DNA from: Glycine soja
Lineage: Eukaryota > Streptophyta > Magnoliopsida > Fabales > Fabaceae
Assembly (NCBI RefSeq): GCF_004193775.1
Contig: NC_041011.1
Coordinates: forward strand, 17,751,173 to 17,815,172
Direction of reading: 5' to 3'
Length of the DNA: 64,000 bases
Position 1 is the first letter of the stretch. Each line of letters begins with the position of its first letter. Positions 1 to 12,059 of the stretch are shown here, in pieces. Both the position numbers and the translations under genes were made by a program. The notes under the pieces were generated by a model. It was not told where the DNA came from. It made no database searches and saw only the letters and a list, made by a program, of their open reading frames with translations.

Positions 1-175
1 AAAGTCGGTCAGTACATAATAACCGTCTTTGAATGTTACACCTGGTTCGACATTCAAAGACGGTTATTACATAATAACCGTCTTTGAATATCAAACCAGA
101 TGTAACAATCAAAGATCGTTATTATGTAATAACCATCTTTGAATGTAGTGTCTGGTTTGACATTTAAATACGATT
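1..175. repeat. CACTA-like subterminal inverted repeat array
   Basis: A unit close to AATAACCGTCTTTGAATGT alternates with its reverse complement about every 28 bases, giving roughly six copies in both orientations. Short degenerate repeats in both orientations next to an end are typical of the transposase-binding subterminal regions of plant CACTA elements. A related word, AATAACCACCTTAGAATGT, occurs near 6385-6405 beside a clear CACTA terminus, so this block may be the left subterminal region of the same element. The terminal CACTA itself is not in the window. Confidence 0.55.
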
Positions 176-1593
176 TTTGGATAATTCTAAATTCCTCACA
201 TAATCACTAAAATAATCTTCCAATATGTGTTATGACCCATATTTAGAGAGATCTTCAAATCCCATGTATTCATGATTATCGATCTTGTGTACTAACCTTA
301 TTTTATTACTAACTTGAATTGTTAACGATGAAATATATATAATGATTTGAAATTAAAAATTGAGAAAATTGTTGATTGAGAAAAGAGAGAAAACAAGTTG
401 CATGGTACCTGTGTCACCATAGGGGCCCAGAAGCTGCGTAACCATAAGGGCCCATAAGCCGCGTGCTTACGTGAGATATTCCATCGACGGGCCAATTACA
501 ATTGTTTGCAGCTGAAAAATGGGTGATATTTAGATTAAATAACAACAAAATTTCATAATCAGAAGTTAAAAAAGTAATGAAAATAAAAAAAGTATCATTC
601 CTATTTCATTAGAAAGCAAGTAATGAAAATCAAATTTCAAAAGACAACACATAACAATAAGACAGAAATAAAAAAAGTACCTACTAGTACAAGTGAACCA
701 ATAACTCCAGAATTACATTCAAGATTTGTAATTTTAATTGTAAGTAAATTGAAGATTTTTTATATGCATTTTTACTCTTATTGCAAAATTACATTCAATA
801 TTTTTAAAAGTAATTTTTTTCAAAGATTTAATTTATTTTCCCATATTCCTTAAATATAATTTTCATTTAAATATACTACATTAGTAACAAAGCAAAATTG
901 AAGATGTACCATGAAGCACCTCCATTTTGATTTGGGTCATCTATAAGGATCCAAATCACTCGTTCCAATCAACATCCCACTACAACACCTACAAGATAGG
1001 AAGATGGTATTATGACACAAGCAATTACTGGACTCCATGTCATAATCTCTTGAAAACTATTCCAATCCAACCTGAGCACAAAAACAATTGCAATTAATAA
1101 AAGCTCCGTGTAAAAAAAAATAGAACAACATGAAGAGATATTGATGGTTGTATGCAGTACTTTTTATTTTTATTTTTTTACACTAGATATAAATTAAATT
1201 TTAGTCACATACTTATAACAGTATTCCAAAATGTTATTAGTCTCTTTTTGTCCTGATTTGCTTCACTTTAAGCTTCAAAGAAAGGTTTGGGATACATAAA
1301 TAATACATCCCTACATTTGTTAGGAAATTTATACAAACTAGTAATATTTTAGATTTATAGCCTTACACATAAACACAGGAACCAGTTGCCTTCATAGCCA
1401 TACAATCAATATACTGTTTTGTGGAACTAACAACAAAATAGGATTTGAAATGAGTCTGCCAGCCAAACAGCTAAGAATAGTTATATCTACTAAATGTCTA
1501 GTTACTACTTTTGGAGGTAAAATCCAAATTCCACTTTAAAAGACTAGTCTTCACTACAAAACAAAAATGAGAAAATGTTAGAATTTAATATAC
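176..1593. other. No gene recognised; AT-rich
   Basis: AT-rich sequence with only short spurious frames. A GC-richer patch at about 400-490 repeats the word GGGCCCA. On the minus strand 985-1075 is bounded by plausible splice signals (acceptor TTTTTGTGCTCAG, donor after CTTGTAG), but its translation is not recognisable. Confidence 0.4.
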
Positions 1594-1700
1594 CTGAAAA
1601 CTATATCTGTTGTGTCTGGTTGCACTGGTAAATCATTCTTTTTCAGAAGCCTCATTACTTCCACCAGCAGTTTAGTATCATTGTGGTTCTTAGCATACGC
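1594..1700 (-). pseudogene. Isolated exon, PPR-like (captured fragment)
   Basis: On the minus strand a 107-nt open segment has a good acceptor (TTTGCTGCAG) on one side and a donor (GTATAT) on the other. It reads AYAKNHNDTKLLVEVMRLL followed by KKNDLPVQPDTTDIVF, an amphipathic helix pattern that resembles plant mitochondrial PPR proteins. The family call is from memory and tentative. I found no matching neighbouring exons, so this is a fragment rather than a gene. It lies inside the suspected CACTA element, which could explain it as captured exon sequence. Confidence 0.4.
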
Positions 1701-2057
1701 CTGCAGCAAATTGATAGAAACTTACCAATTAAAAATTGGAACAGTATCTCAGTGTGCAATTACATGACATAATTCTCTTTTAGAAAGTTATCTTTGAGCA
1801 TCGGTTAGCTTCCCAACATATCTCCATATGTTCTCACCTGCATAGCAAGTTTATAGAAGGAAAATAACTATTCCAGGCCAAGAGGTATGAAGAAAAGTAA
1901 CCAAAATTTAGCACACAAATTCCTTTAGTGGTCACTTCATCCTATAATAAGTAATGCACAACAACATTAGAAGCAATAGCACAATAATATACTTCCTCAA
2001 ATACTGAAAGCTCAAAGCAACATTAAATACAAATTACTAGCTCTTATCAACCAAACC

Positions 2058-2825
2058 TTATCCACCAGTAACAACAGTTGAAGATGAGTCTTTTGCCCTG
2101 ACAGTCCTCTTGGTAACTGCAGATGCTCCCTGAAGCAGGGGAAAACAAAATAAAATAAAATGACGGCATTAGGAAATCATGATACTACATAAAACCAATG
2201 TTTTAAATCTCTGATAGCAGAGCGGAGCCGCTGGCTCAAAAAACACAATAGCGAGATTGCATATAGCGGGATAGCTGCTATTTTGAAATTTTTATAGTTT
2301 ATATAATGTATACTATATACATATAAATTCTCAAAAATAATAAAAATTTACTAAAAACTAATGACATTCATAATTAACAAAAAAAAGTCTAGACGTCTTA
2401 CACAAAACATACAAGTAAATACCAACAAACATTAAATACAAGCTTCCTAGATAGGAATTATATATCATCAACCATCATTTTCACTATAATTACTTATACA
2501 AATATCATTTTAGGAAATTAAAATCCCACAAATAGCCCTCCAAAAAAGTCTTCATATCTCTATTCAGAGGGATTTTTTGGAATCAATGCATAGCATCCAC
2601 TACAGACACTATTCAACCCGCTATTTGGTCCACTATGGACACTACACTAAAATGCTCCATTACAACAGCCCCCGTAGCGGGCAGGGGTCACTCCGCTCTG
2701 CTACACCGCTATAGCATGCTATCGATAACCCTACATAGAACAAACCTCAAATGGATTCTTCTCATACTTTGTATCCAGGGCACTGAGCAGTGCAGGCTTT
2801 ACATCAGTAAGAAACCCTTTAATGT
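2058..2825 (-). pseudogene. Last two exons of an unidentified host gene
   Basis: On the minus strand, exon 2825-2746 (80 nt) follows the acceptor TTTTTCTCCTTGCAG and ends before a GT donor. It reads DIKGFLTDVKPALLSALDTK and then YEKNPFE. The second exon, 2129-2058, starts after CTTCAG, joins in phase, and reads GASAVTKRTVRAKDSSSTVV then TGG and stop TAA. Consistent phases and splice sites argue that both belong to one real gene 3' end. I do not recognise the protein. The 616-bp intron contains a possible MITE. No upstream exons were found, so the copy is partial. Confidence 0.4.
2200..2735. mobile_element. Possible MITE-like insertion in the intron
   Basis: Both ends hold related words in opposite orientation: GATAGCAGAGCGGAGCCGCT near 2212 and the complement of TAGCGGTGTAGCAGAGCGGA near 2692-2712, with AT-rich sequence between. 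This fits a non-autonomous element of the 'atagcgg' type. I cannot define exact ends or a target duplication. Confidence 0.3.
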
Positions 2826-4429
2826 CTGCAAGGAGAAAAACCTTAGAGCCTTGAAAACAAAATTGAGAGAAATCAAAATTTGAAAGGTCCTTATAATATA
2901 TTTTTGGATGATTTTTATAAAAGCCGTGTGAGAATATACACTTATGTCAACAACTAACTCACTCAAGTTGTTAGGTGAAGTCTTGTGAATGTTTTTGTTT
3001 CTAACATGTCCCCTTAGGCAAGAGCCATTTGGGCTTAAATGTGGCAGTGTAAAGGCCCACACTACCTTATATTGAAGTTTGACTTTTATTTAGAAGTTGG
3101 GGCTAAATCTGGAGGATTTGGCACCATGTTCATGATGAGATTATAACGATTTAGATAAAGGCTCATGTATTTATTTATATCTAAGACCTTTATTTTCCTT
3201 TTATTAATTCATTACCATTGTTGTTGTTCTTGCTTCTTCTTACATACTTATGAAACATCATGCTTTTTGTGTGATTAAAGTGCAATCTTAGTTTGTTTTT
3301 TGAACTCTGATATGTCAAAAATCAGAATTTGTAATTGATTACTCAACTTACAGCCTTATTTCTCCGCCCAAATAATTTAAGAGAAGGTTGGCATGTAGGG
3401 GTAACAGGCTAACTGATAATAATTCCTTTTCTTATTTAATTCTAGACTATGAACCACCTCTTTCTAAAACAAACACTTAAAATTATCGACATCATTTCCA
3501 AGAGGCCTTGCTATCAACTGATCAATGGTAGTTTATACTTTATATTACATGTTCAGTAATTAATCTTATATTACATGTGTCTTTCTTATGGATAGTTAAG
3601 TTAATTATGTATTCAAGTGCAGATGAGGAGTACAATGGGTTATTATAAATTGACATACATAGGCTTGTTTGTTCACTTTTTGAGCTTGTGTAATTATCTT
3701 CAATCCTATATCAAGCAAATACAGGATGATAGGAATAGCTGACACAATGTTCCTCATAATTATGTATTTGCTAGAATATATTCATTTCTCTTTATGCCTT
3801 AAAGAACCTTGGACTGACGATGAAGAAACATATGGCTTACTTAACTAAACCATGATGATTATTAGAATTGTGTTTGAGATATGTTTATAACGATGCCATG
3901 GTTAATTATCAATATATTTTTCAAAAGAATACTAAAGATAAGTTAAGAATGTTAAATTAAGAACAAAATATATCTGGATAAGTTCACCAAGTTATTGACG
4001 ATTTAGTAGCAAAAATAATAGATTGATAATGTGAATGTCTCATTGTCCTATAAATTCAAAAATCTTCTATCAAAAGGGTAAATATTTTTTATCTTACAGT
4101 ATTTAAATAACTTTTGGATTTTTTTACCGGTTTTTTTTTTTCACAATATTAGACTGGTTAACCATTAAAATTATCTTACCTTTTAAAATAACTTTCTAAA
4201 TTTGTTATTTTTATAATGTAAGTTGGACTTTTAAAAGTTTGGTGATTTAAAAGCAGAGTCAACCCTCAGAACTCCAACTTACTTACAGATAAAATCTTCA
4301 AAAGTTGTACTACATTGTTAGTATGTCTCAACTAATTGAAGCATTATCAGATGACCGGATCTCAACATATAACTTGATGGCTTACTGAATCAACATTCAA
4401 CATAGTTCTCTTCTAACACTTCACCAGAA
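2826..4429. other. No gene recognised
   Basis: AT-rich sequence without a supported frame. The last 180 bases could be the original 5' flank and leader of the receptor-kinase fragment that starts at 4430, but no promoter element is convincing. Confidence 0.4.
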
Positions 4430-4651
4430 ATGATTATGGATATCACAAGTCTCATACTTGCTTTGTTCATAGTTTACTGTTTTTGTCAGTGTTTAAGTTC
4501 TGCCAACAATACCATTACATCAGGCCAATACATCACAGACCCTCACACTCTCATCTCCCCTAATAGTGTCTTCAAGTTAGGATTCTTCAGCCCTCAAAAC
4601 TCATCAAATCGCTACCCTTCAAGTTACGATTTTAATTATAATTATAATTAA
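4430..4651 (+). pseudogene. 5' fragment of a G-type lectin S-receptor-like kinase
   Basis: The frame begins with a hydrophobic signal peptide (residues 3-24, start either of two Met codons), then reads SANNTITSGQYITDPHTLIS and PNSVFKLGFFSPQNSSNRY. This is the start of a bulb-type mannose-binding lectin domain as in plant G-type lectin S-receptor kinases, which act at the plasma membrane in perception and defence. Similarity stops after NSSNRY at about 4612, where about 13 unrelated residues lead to a stop. The rest of the lectin domain, PAN domain, membrane span and kinase (normally about 800 residues in all) is missing. It is a truncated piece, possibly captured by the surrounding CACTA element. 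Confidence 0.75.
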
Positions 4652-5208
4652 GAAAGTATGAAGGTTATTTTTTTATTGCTCAATAACTACTTAAGTTGAA
4701 CTTGTTGCCTAGAACTTGTTGTCTAGTTACCCTTTTGTCCAAATTTTCTCTACACTCAATATGATAGCTGTGTTGAATAGCCTAAGGTAGTGGCAATGTC
4801 ATACCCAAAAAGAAAGAGACTCCTAGAATGACAGGGGCAAAAAGAGTTTTGCTACAGCACCTGACAGGGGCAAAAAATATCCTTAGTTCTTAATTTTATA
4901 AAAAGTTTCACTTTAGTTTCTAATATGTTCCTCTTCCCAAAGGATATAAAAGCCCAATTGAGTGCCCTAAAATCAGAGAGAAGGTAGAAACCAACTTAAA
5001 TGTTGTTAATTATCATTCTCTATGAATTGATTTGAACCTCAACATAGAAATTAAACCACTGAGAGGTTAGCTGAACTGATAGGAACACCTTTTTGCTGAA
5101 GCTGAACTAAGTTGATGCATTAAGCTACTGTCCAGTCATGTTTGGACACATACATATCATATTTTTTTGCTTTACTTCACAGTGATGATGGATTAGTTAA
5201 TTTTCAGC

Positions 5209-5481
5209 TTGCTTAAGTGTGTTGCTTCCAATAATTCCAAGTCAATTATGATTCAAAATAAAAGAGTTAATATCATACTATCATTTCAAGGATTGGCTTG
5301 TAACAGGAGAATACACAAACAATCATGGCAGCTAATTTGGTTTGGCACCATTTGGGCTATATGTCTATATCTGCATATAGTACTCAATTATGTATTGATT
5401 TTACATTGGGGGAATTCTCATAATTGGAAACCATTATTAGCATCAACAAATCCTGAGATTACTTGGATTATTGATAGCTAA
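5209..5481 (+). pseudogene. Possible LINE fragment
   Basis: The stretch KQSWQLIWFGTIWAI resembles the region after the zinc-binding reverse-transcriptase domain of plant L1-type LINEs, where a WxxIWxxTIWAIW pattern is common. The rest does not match clearly and no reverse transcriptase lies upstream. Weak call; it could be chance. Confidence 0.3.
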
Positions 5482-6310
5482 CAGTTGACTGGCCACCAAG
5501 AGTGACCAAGATTAGGTTGACATATAAAAACAGACAGACCAAGAACAAGAGTCCTTTTTTTTAATTGACACATATTAGTTCTTAGTATTATTAGTTTTTT
5601 GACCAAGATTAGTTTTTTTTTAATTTAAATTTCACTAAAATTAGGCTTCTACACTAACTTCTGGAAGGGATTGAAGACCAACAACTTTATTATCATCATA
5701 ACAATTACCATGTCAAGCTAACATTCAGTTGTATATGAACAAACTTTAACATATGAACAAAATATAAAATTAATAAAACATCATATGAACATGAACTAGA
5801 GCTTCAATAAAAAAAAAGCCACTGACCCGTTTGCAGCCCAATCAAAAATGCATTAGCTTCTTCACCAACAACTCATCGCTGACATGCGCGCTTCTTCCCT
5901 GCAACCACAATTAGCAAACATCACCATTAACAGAAATTATATGGAACCTGCGAACTTAGATAATAATAGTACACGAACCCCTTAACCAAAAACAAGCTTC
6001 AAATAACCTTAACCTAACAAAGTTTGTAAGTCACTAGCAAATCTCTTTCTTCATGAAACTTCAACCCGGGAAGTTGGAGCGATGAAGTTGACCTCATCCA
6101 GTTCAATGGAAGAAGGCTACAATGTTGAAGAGCAGAGGTTCAATGTTTAATGTCAAAGAAAGGACCAAGCAGAAAGGGGAAGAAACATGCGCTAGGGTTC
6201 AAAGAAAGGACAAGCAGAAACACAGGCTAGGGTTCAAAGAAAGGAGTTCGTAGCAGAGAGGTGCATAAGCTAGGACGAGGTTGCGCGGTTTTGTTTGTTT
6301 TTTTTTTTTT
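5482..6310. other. No gene recognised
   Basis: A short direct repeat around AGAAAGGA(C)CAAGCAGAAA occurs at 6155-6240. The block may be leader or subterminal sequence of the CACTA element. No supported frame. Confidence 0.4.
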
Positions 6311-6525
6311 TGAAAATTACGACGGTTTTTTTTACTAAAAACCGGCATAAATTATAAGAAACATAACATTCTAAGGCAGTTTTCAATAACCACCTTAGAA
6401 TGTGCGTCCTAAAATGCCATTTGTAACACAATAATTTCAAAAATGCCACTGCACCACTTATTAAAGCGGTTCCTTGTACAACCGACGTAAAGCACGCGTC
6501 TTAGAAAGGGCTTTTTGTAGTAGTG
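6311..6525. repeat. CACTA right terminus with subterminal repeats
   Basis: The block has words such as ACATTCTAAGGC and its complement, plus ACGGTTTTT/AAAACCGGC, and ends in CTTTTTGTAGTAGTG at 6525. The reverse complement starts CACTACTACAAAAAG, a standard plant CACTA terminus. The three bases after the end are AAT; the matching duplication would lie outside the window. Confidence 0.7.
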
Positions 6526-8853
6526 AATAAAAAAAAACTGAGATTAAATACATAAAATGATGAGAAGTACCAAAGGAGAGGAACCCTAAGAGAAAAAAAT
6601 TATAGGAAGACAAAAGAACTCAAATATGGAGAATGCAACAGCACTCGAAGTGAAGTGGTAGGCAATCACAATTGAGTAACTTTAGTTGGTGAAAGAGTGG
6701 ATAGAAGTGAGAGAAACGGAAAAAATTGACTAGATGAAAGTGGAGACCATATCAAAAAATTTTCATTTTTTTTTATTTCCCATATGTACATGATTGTTGT
6801 TATTTTTATTTTAACCATACAAAGACATTTAAGGGTAAAATAGGTAAATAAAAGTGGAGACAAGCAGCATTACAACCGTCTATATTACCTTTATCTATTG
6901 TCATAAATGTTATGGATTATAGATTTCGGTGTTTCATGTTGAAACATCAATTGGATGAAGTTGGAATGTGGTGTCCTCTTATATTTTTAATTTTCTTATA
7001 AAAAAAGAAATATTTGAGAGATAAAATATTTGAAAGTTATCATTTTTAAATTAATAGTATTTGTATTTTAGTATGGATAAATGATTATTTTTATATAATT
7101 AAAATTTATAATAAGTAAATGTTTTTCGGTTGAATTATTTATTTGATTTTATAGTTATTCTCATTTTAAGTTTTAATCTCTATGCAAGAAAATTATACAT
7201 TATAGTCGTGGGCAATTTTACAACACCATTAATTCTTCTTTGATGTTAGCGTTAGAGACCAAAATCTAATTTTCATGTGTAGGAATTAAAATTCACAATG
7301 TTCCTGTATAGGGATTAAAAATTGAAATGGAGACAATTATGCAAAGTTAGAACCGAATGAACATATAAAATTTACATCAACTAGAATTACTTTCCATTAT
7401 CATTATTCAATTTCTTGGGATCTAACGTTAGTGATTTATTATAATTATTAGATTTTAAGAAATGACCAGTAGGGATAGTAGTGTAAATTGATATTTCCTC
7501 ATAATTTAAATTGTGCAGTATTTTAAGATTAATAAAATTTTAAGATTGTTTTCATAAGAATTGCATGTTTGAATTTGTAAGGTTAAAAAAACAAATTGAG
7601 AGTCGTGTCAGCCTCGACATCAATGCTAATAGCAGCGGTCTAGTCGATACAAAGCTAATATAAGCATTTTTTTAAAAATACTTTAAAACTGATGATTTAG
7701 CAATCAATGCTAACTTCAAATTATTGTTGATGTTGTGTTGATTGTACACAAACAATGATAGTTAAAGTACACAATCAAGTCAACACAACCTAACATTTAA
7801 TTTGGTTAGGTGATTTGACTATTTTAAACTAGCTATAAGTTAACATTGACTTCATTCGATACTTTGATTATGTTTGACAAAATTAATTGAAAAATGAATA
7901 GCTTGTCAAAAGCTTAAAATCTAGTTGGTAGCTGAGAAGCTTTTGAGCTAACTTATTAAATCTTAAGTGTTCAATAAAACTAGCTATTGAAGTAGCTGAA
8001 AAATGTAAAATGACATATTAAAAAAGGATAATAAGAAAATTGAATAAATATTTTAAGAATAAAAATGAATAAAATATAAAATGCTAGAAGTTACTAAAAA
8101 AAATATTAGAAGCTAATTAAAAAAAATTGTCGAATAGTCAAATAAGTTTTTCAACTAGTAAAAAAAACTACAACATAGCTGAAATGACTTGCTGAACAAA
8201 GCCTTTGTTGAAGATATTTCAAAATGGTTTCACGCATTAACTATATGTTACCATCTATTTGGCCTTGTTTAGTTTTCCTCTTTCCTTCTCCCTCGCCACC
8301 CCCTCGTCGGTTCCCCCTTCACTAGTTTTGTCCGCCTGTCACCTTGCTCACTTGTTTTGTCCTTACCCCCACCAATTTCACCCACGCCTCCCTTGCCACC
8401 ATTTCACGCCTCCTTGGTTTTCCCATTGTGCTACATAGTCTGACACACCACTTGCTACAATGCGTCGTCATTGCCGATGGTGGTGGTGACCAAGGATGGT
8501 TTTCTATTATACAATAGGGGGGCATGACTTTTTTGAAAATCATGCAGTGGGAAATAGAGTTGATTGTATTAGAATAAATCTTTGTAATTTAGTGATTTAT
8601 TTTGTCAAGTTCTATTTACGCAGGGAGTAAGATTTTATGTTCTGATACACTTTAACTTTAATTAGCAAACATAGGCAATAGGCATTTGTTGTGGCCCAAT
8701 TATTTGTGAGTTAATTGTATTAAAATAAATTTAATTTGGTTGCAATTGAAACCAATCTGTCCTCTCTTCTATTGCCATCACTACATCAGGTATATAGTAG
8801 TATAGTAACTAAACTCCCAACCTCACTTTCTACCTTCACCCTCAACCTTCATC
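6526..8853. other. Intergenic; one possible small MITE
   Basis: AT-rich with no supported gene. The stretch 7868-8205 begins near TGTTTGACAAAA and ends near TTGCTGAACAAAGCC, loosely inverted ends of a hAT-like MITE, but no target duplication is evident. 8276-8460 is a C-rich patch with no frame I trust. 8790-8853 holds TATATAGTA and a CT-rich leader just ahead of the ATG at 8854. Confidence 0.4.
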
Positions 8854-9535
8854 AATGGCTGAAAACATGAATAAGAGGATGAAGAGTATTGGGCAACAGA
8901 CAAACTGCCTCCAAAATGAAGTCCAAGAAGGAGAAGGAGTCTGCAAAGGGTGGCCCTTCTAACAAAGGAAAACACACAACATGTTCTCCCTTACCATCAC
9001 TCACTCCTAAGGTGACTCGGTTTTTAGAGGAGCATTATGAAGCGTCATACAAGTACATATATGCAAAGAAGGAGATGATTAAACTCAAGTATGTGGATAT
9101 GGCTTGGTTGAAAAGTGAAAGGTTTGCTTTTCTAGAGCTCATTGAGTACCATGAATTGCAGAAACTAGTAGAGATGAAAGGCACTTACTACCCTATTTTG
9201 ATAAGGTTTTCTACACTACTACTCACATTGATGGTGATATTGCATATTTGTGTGCTGAGGTAAAGGGGAAGTAGATAGTAATGATCTTGAAGGCATGGAT
9301 AGAAATTGCTGGTTTGTCCTCAGAAGGATTGATGGACAATCAGAACGACCTCAAGGATGTTGGAGTAAAGTTCAACAAGGTCACCAAGTACATGTCCTTG
9401 ACGAAGAATCCTTACACCTTCACTTTTATTGTTGCTAAAGCGAAGGGCAAGCAAATATTTGATGTTGGTCCATTGCTGCTAGAGCATAGATTCCTAACAT
9501 ATGTGATTGATTGGATTATCACTCCTAGGGGGAGC
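8854..9535 (+). pseudogene. Retroelement protein with 'putative plant transposon protein' (PF20167-like) domain, frameshifted
   Basis: Translation starts at ATG 8854 (MAENMNKRMKSIGQQ), shifts frame near 8890, continues to about 9215, and shifts again before 9281. Across the frames one protein is recognisable: LIEYHELQKLVEMKGTYYP, then WIEIAGLSSEGL, then FLTYVIDWIITPRGS. I associate this with the PF20167 family of plant retrotransposon ORFs of unknown function. It is cut at 9536 by a minus-strand LTR, and the missing C-terminus is not visible on the far side. A TATA-like TATATAG lies about 60 bases upstream. The frameshifts and the insertion make it non-functional. Confidence 0.6.
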
Positions 9536-10512
9536 TGATGTAGCTCCAAGTAGAGCTTGTAGGCCTTGGATCTTCTTCATTAATGAAGTCCTTTGCTTCT
9601 TGAAGATTAATGGTAGTGGAATAGATAAGGAGAAAATGTGATTGGAGACGTCATTTCAAGGAGAAGATGAGTCAAGAAGAAGTTCACCACCATATGAGGT
9701 CATGGATAAGAGCTTGAAGGTAGCAGAAGATGAGTGGAGGGAGTGAGAGAGAGGGGCACAAATTTTATTCCTCAATTAAGGTCTGAACTTCGAAGTCTAA
9801 TTTCTCAAATGATCAAAGTTGAAAAAAATGCACACACAAGGCCTCTATTTATAACCTAAGTGTCACACAAAATTGGAGGAAAAATTTGAATTTCTATTCA
9901 AATTTCACTTGAATTTGAATTTGTGGAGCCAAATTGAAGCCAAAATTTCACTAATTATGATTAGTGAATTTCAGCTATGGTTCAACCCACTAATCTAAGA
10001 TCAAGTCCAAGATTCTCCACTAAGTTTGTTTAGGTGTCATGAGACATGTAAAGCATGAAAGACATGCACAAAGTGTGACTATATGATGTGACAATGGGGT
10101 GTAGCAAGAAAATGCTCACCTCCCCCTTAGGCTGGTCCAAAATTTAATTGGATTGGGCTTCTCCCAATTAAATTAAATTTCTCTCTCAACACACACATCA
10201 AATAGTGCAATTAATGCATGTGAAATTACAAAACTACTCCTAATACAAAATCTAGTCTAGGTGCCCTAAAATACAAGGGCTGAAAAATCTTACATTACTA
10301 GGGTATCCTCCTTACACTATGGAGCCCTAAATACAAGGCTAAAAAATAATGAAATCATAATCTAATATGTACAAAGATAAGTGGACTCATACTTAGCCGA
10401 TGGGCCCAAAATCTACCTTAAGAATCATGAGAACCCTAGGGCTTCTCCTGCATCTCTGGCCCAATTTTCTTGTAGTCTTCTATCCAATGTCCTTGGGGGT
10501 AGGATTGCATCA
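9536..10512 (-). mobile_element. LTR of family B (3' LTR of a minus-strand element)
   Basis: Read on the minus strand the LTR starts TGATGCAATCC at 10512 and ends ...CTACATCA at 9536, about 977 bp. It shares long stretches with the plus-strand copy at 26054-27016: the GTGTGACACTTAGG word, TATAAATAG (here 9844-9852 on the minus strand), and the U5 with CTTCATTAATGAAG-type text. A polypurine tract abuts its start at 10513-10526, so it is a 3' LTR whose element extends right. It interrupts the PF20167-like frame. Confidence 0.85.
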
Positions 10513-10526
10513 TCCCCTCCCCCTTG
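10513..10526 (-). other. Polypurine tract of the minus-strand family B element
   Basis: On the minus strand AAGGGGGAGGGGA directly precedes the TGATGCAATCC start of the LTR. This is the plus-strand priming site position expected for an LTR retrotransposon and fixes the direction of the element. Confidence 0.7.
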
Positions 10527-11349
10527 AAAAGGATTTGACCTTAAATCCAGAGCTTCTTGAAGCTCTGGGCTTCTTCCCTCAACACTTGTAAAAAGAATAA
10601 AAACATATATATTAGTGGTGTTGGGTATATTAGAGTAAGGTAAGGTTTGAAAACCCCTTTCCCGGACATCTTCCCATGAGGGGATACGGTTCCTCACCAA
10701 CTTAATGAGTGGTGCTACAAGTATAGAAAAATATGAGATAAACCTTTTGTAAAAGTTTGTTAAGTCATGGAAACCCTAAATTTCTCTTATACTTGGTGGA
10801 GTGGGTCACTCAAGAATGACCTTTATTCTCTTAGGGTCCGTGGGAACCCCTTGATCACTATTTAAAAAATTAAGGAAATTAATGCAATAAAACATACATT
10901 TTTTTGTATTTTCATGTTGATTACTCCTACCAAAAAGTATGACAGACCTAAGGTGTCCTATATGAGCACCTAGGTTTGTATTGAAACCAAAAATAAGAAC
11001 AAACCTACCTAATGAGTCCCTATGTATGCGAATCATAAAGATGTTGGGTGCATGGGTGATTTTACAAAACATGTAATCGATTAATTTGTCAAAACTTGCC
11101 AAAATTCAAGTAGAAGAGAGATATGTTGCTTGTTCTAACACTTTGTAATTGATTGCAAAACCTTTTAATCAATTACATTGCATTGAACTCATTGCATTTT
11201 AGAAACTTAGAGATCAATCCATTTGCTTAACCTATATCATACAATATGCTTAGTCTAAAGCAATCAATACAAGTGTCACATCTATTAAACATGTTTGACA
11301 TTGTAAAATTATCAAACCAAAAACTAAGACTAAGGGCTTCAAGCTTTGA
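10527..11349 (-). mobile_element. 3' internal non-coding remnant of family B element, then a Copia-type LTR piece
   Basis: The first 330 bases continue the minus-strand element inward from its polypurine tract with no open frame. From about 11100 the sequence changes and contains degenerate AATCAATTAC words like those of the Copia-type LTRs further right. At 11345-11375 it reaches a minus-strand GGGGAGATTGTTGGATC motif, the usual polypurine tract/LTR boundary of SIRE-like Copia elements. Exact ends are uncertain. Confidence 0.5.
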
Positions 11350-12055
11350 TCCAACAATCTCCCCATTTTTGGTTTTGATAATGCCAAACCCATATTATGT
11401 GTATTGATGTTTTTCTTCTCAATGTACATATTTTACAACATGCTTAGCAAACACATAAGTAAAATCTTTTCAATCAAAAAAATTAAGTACAATACCACTA
11501 AACAACACAATAAAGCATATCTTTCTCCCCCTTTTGGAATCACAAAGCCAAAAAATTATGTGTCAAATAAGAATAATAATTTAAAGCAAGACACACAAGG
11601 TAGGAAATACAAAGATATCATATTTCATTCATTAAAAAGAATAATTACAATTATGATTAATCATATCACAATCATCCAAAAAAACATAGTAACATAAGAG
11701 AGAAAACATAATATAAAGCCTAGACTATGTCCTAAAGAGCTTAGAGGCTAACTATCCTAGGATCTAAGGAGGTTGTAGGGAGATAACTAAGGGTCAAACG
11801 TCATCCACATGAGGTGCTCCCATAGCATCCAGCCTCTCTGAGATAGACTCAAAATATCCCTTCATCTCTCCATATCTTTCTTATGGCACCCTCGTGACCT
11901 AATCCATCTTTTGATAACATCATCTGCTCAAAGTGGGTCATAGGCTTCTCTTCTGCTTCTTTTGGTTGTTCTGCTTGATCTTCCTTTGGCTTTTCAATCC
12001 AACCAACTCCTTCATCTTCAACTTAGATGTAACCCATATGTTTCAGCACCTTTGT
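11350..12055 (-). mobile_element. Remnant of SIRE-like Copia internal region, minus strand
   Basis: On the minus strand the text around 11345-11395 reads as a Copia-type internal end (TTATCAAAACCAAAAATGGG then GAGATTGTTGG). At 11795-12040 a broken Glu/Lys-rich frame includes EQPKEAEEKPMTHFEQM and, after a shift, an LDAMGAPHVDDV ending. This could be the end of the ORF downstream of pol in SIRE-like elements. It is heavily decayed; the family call is an inference. Confidence 0.4.
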
Positions 12056-12059
12056 CTTG

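Larger units (their letters stand above)
1..6525. mobile_element. Probable CACTA element carrying host gene fragments (left end outside window)
   Basis: The right boundary is seen: CTTTTTGTAGTAGTG ends at 6525, the reverse complement of a CACTACTACAAAAAG terminus, with degenerate subterminal repeats at 6311-6500. The left boundary is inferred from the related repeat array at 1-175. Between them lie exon-like pieces of unrelated host genes on both strands (1594-1700, 2058-2825, 4430-4651) and a possible LINE scrap at 5209-5481. No transposase frame is visible. Plant CACTA elements are known to capture gene fragments. The alternative is that 1-175 belongs to another element and the fragments are ordinary pseudogenes. 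Confidence 0.45.
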
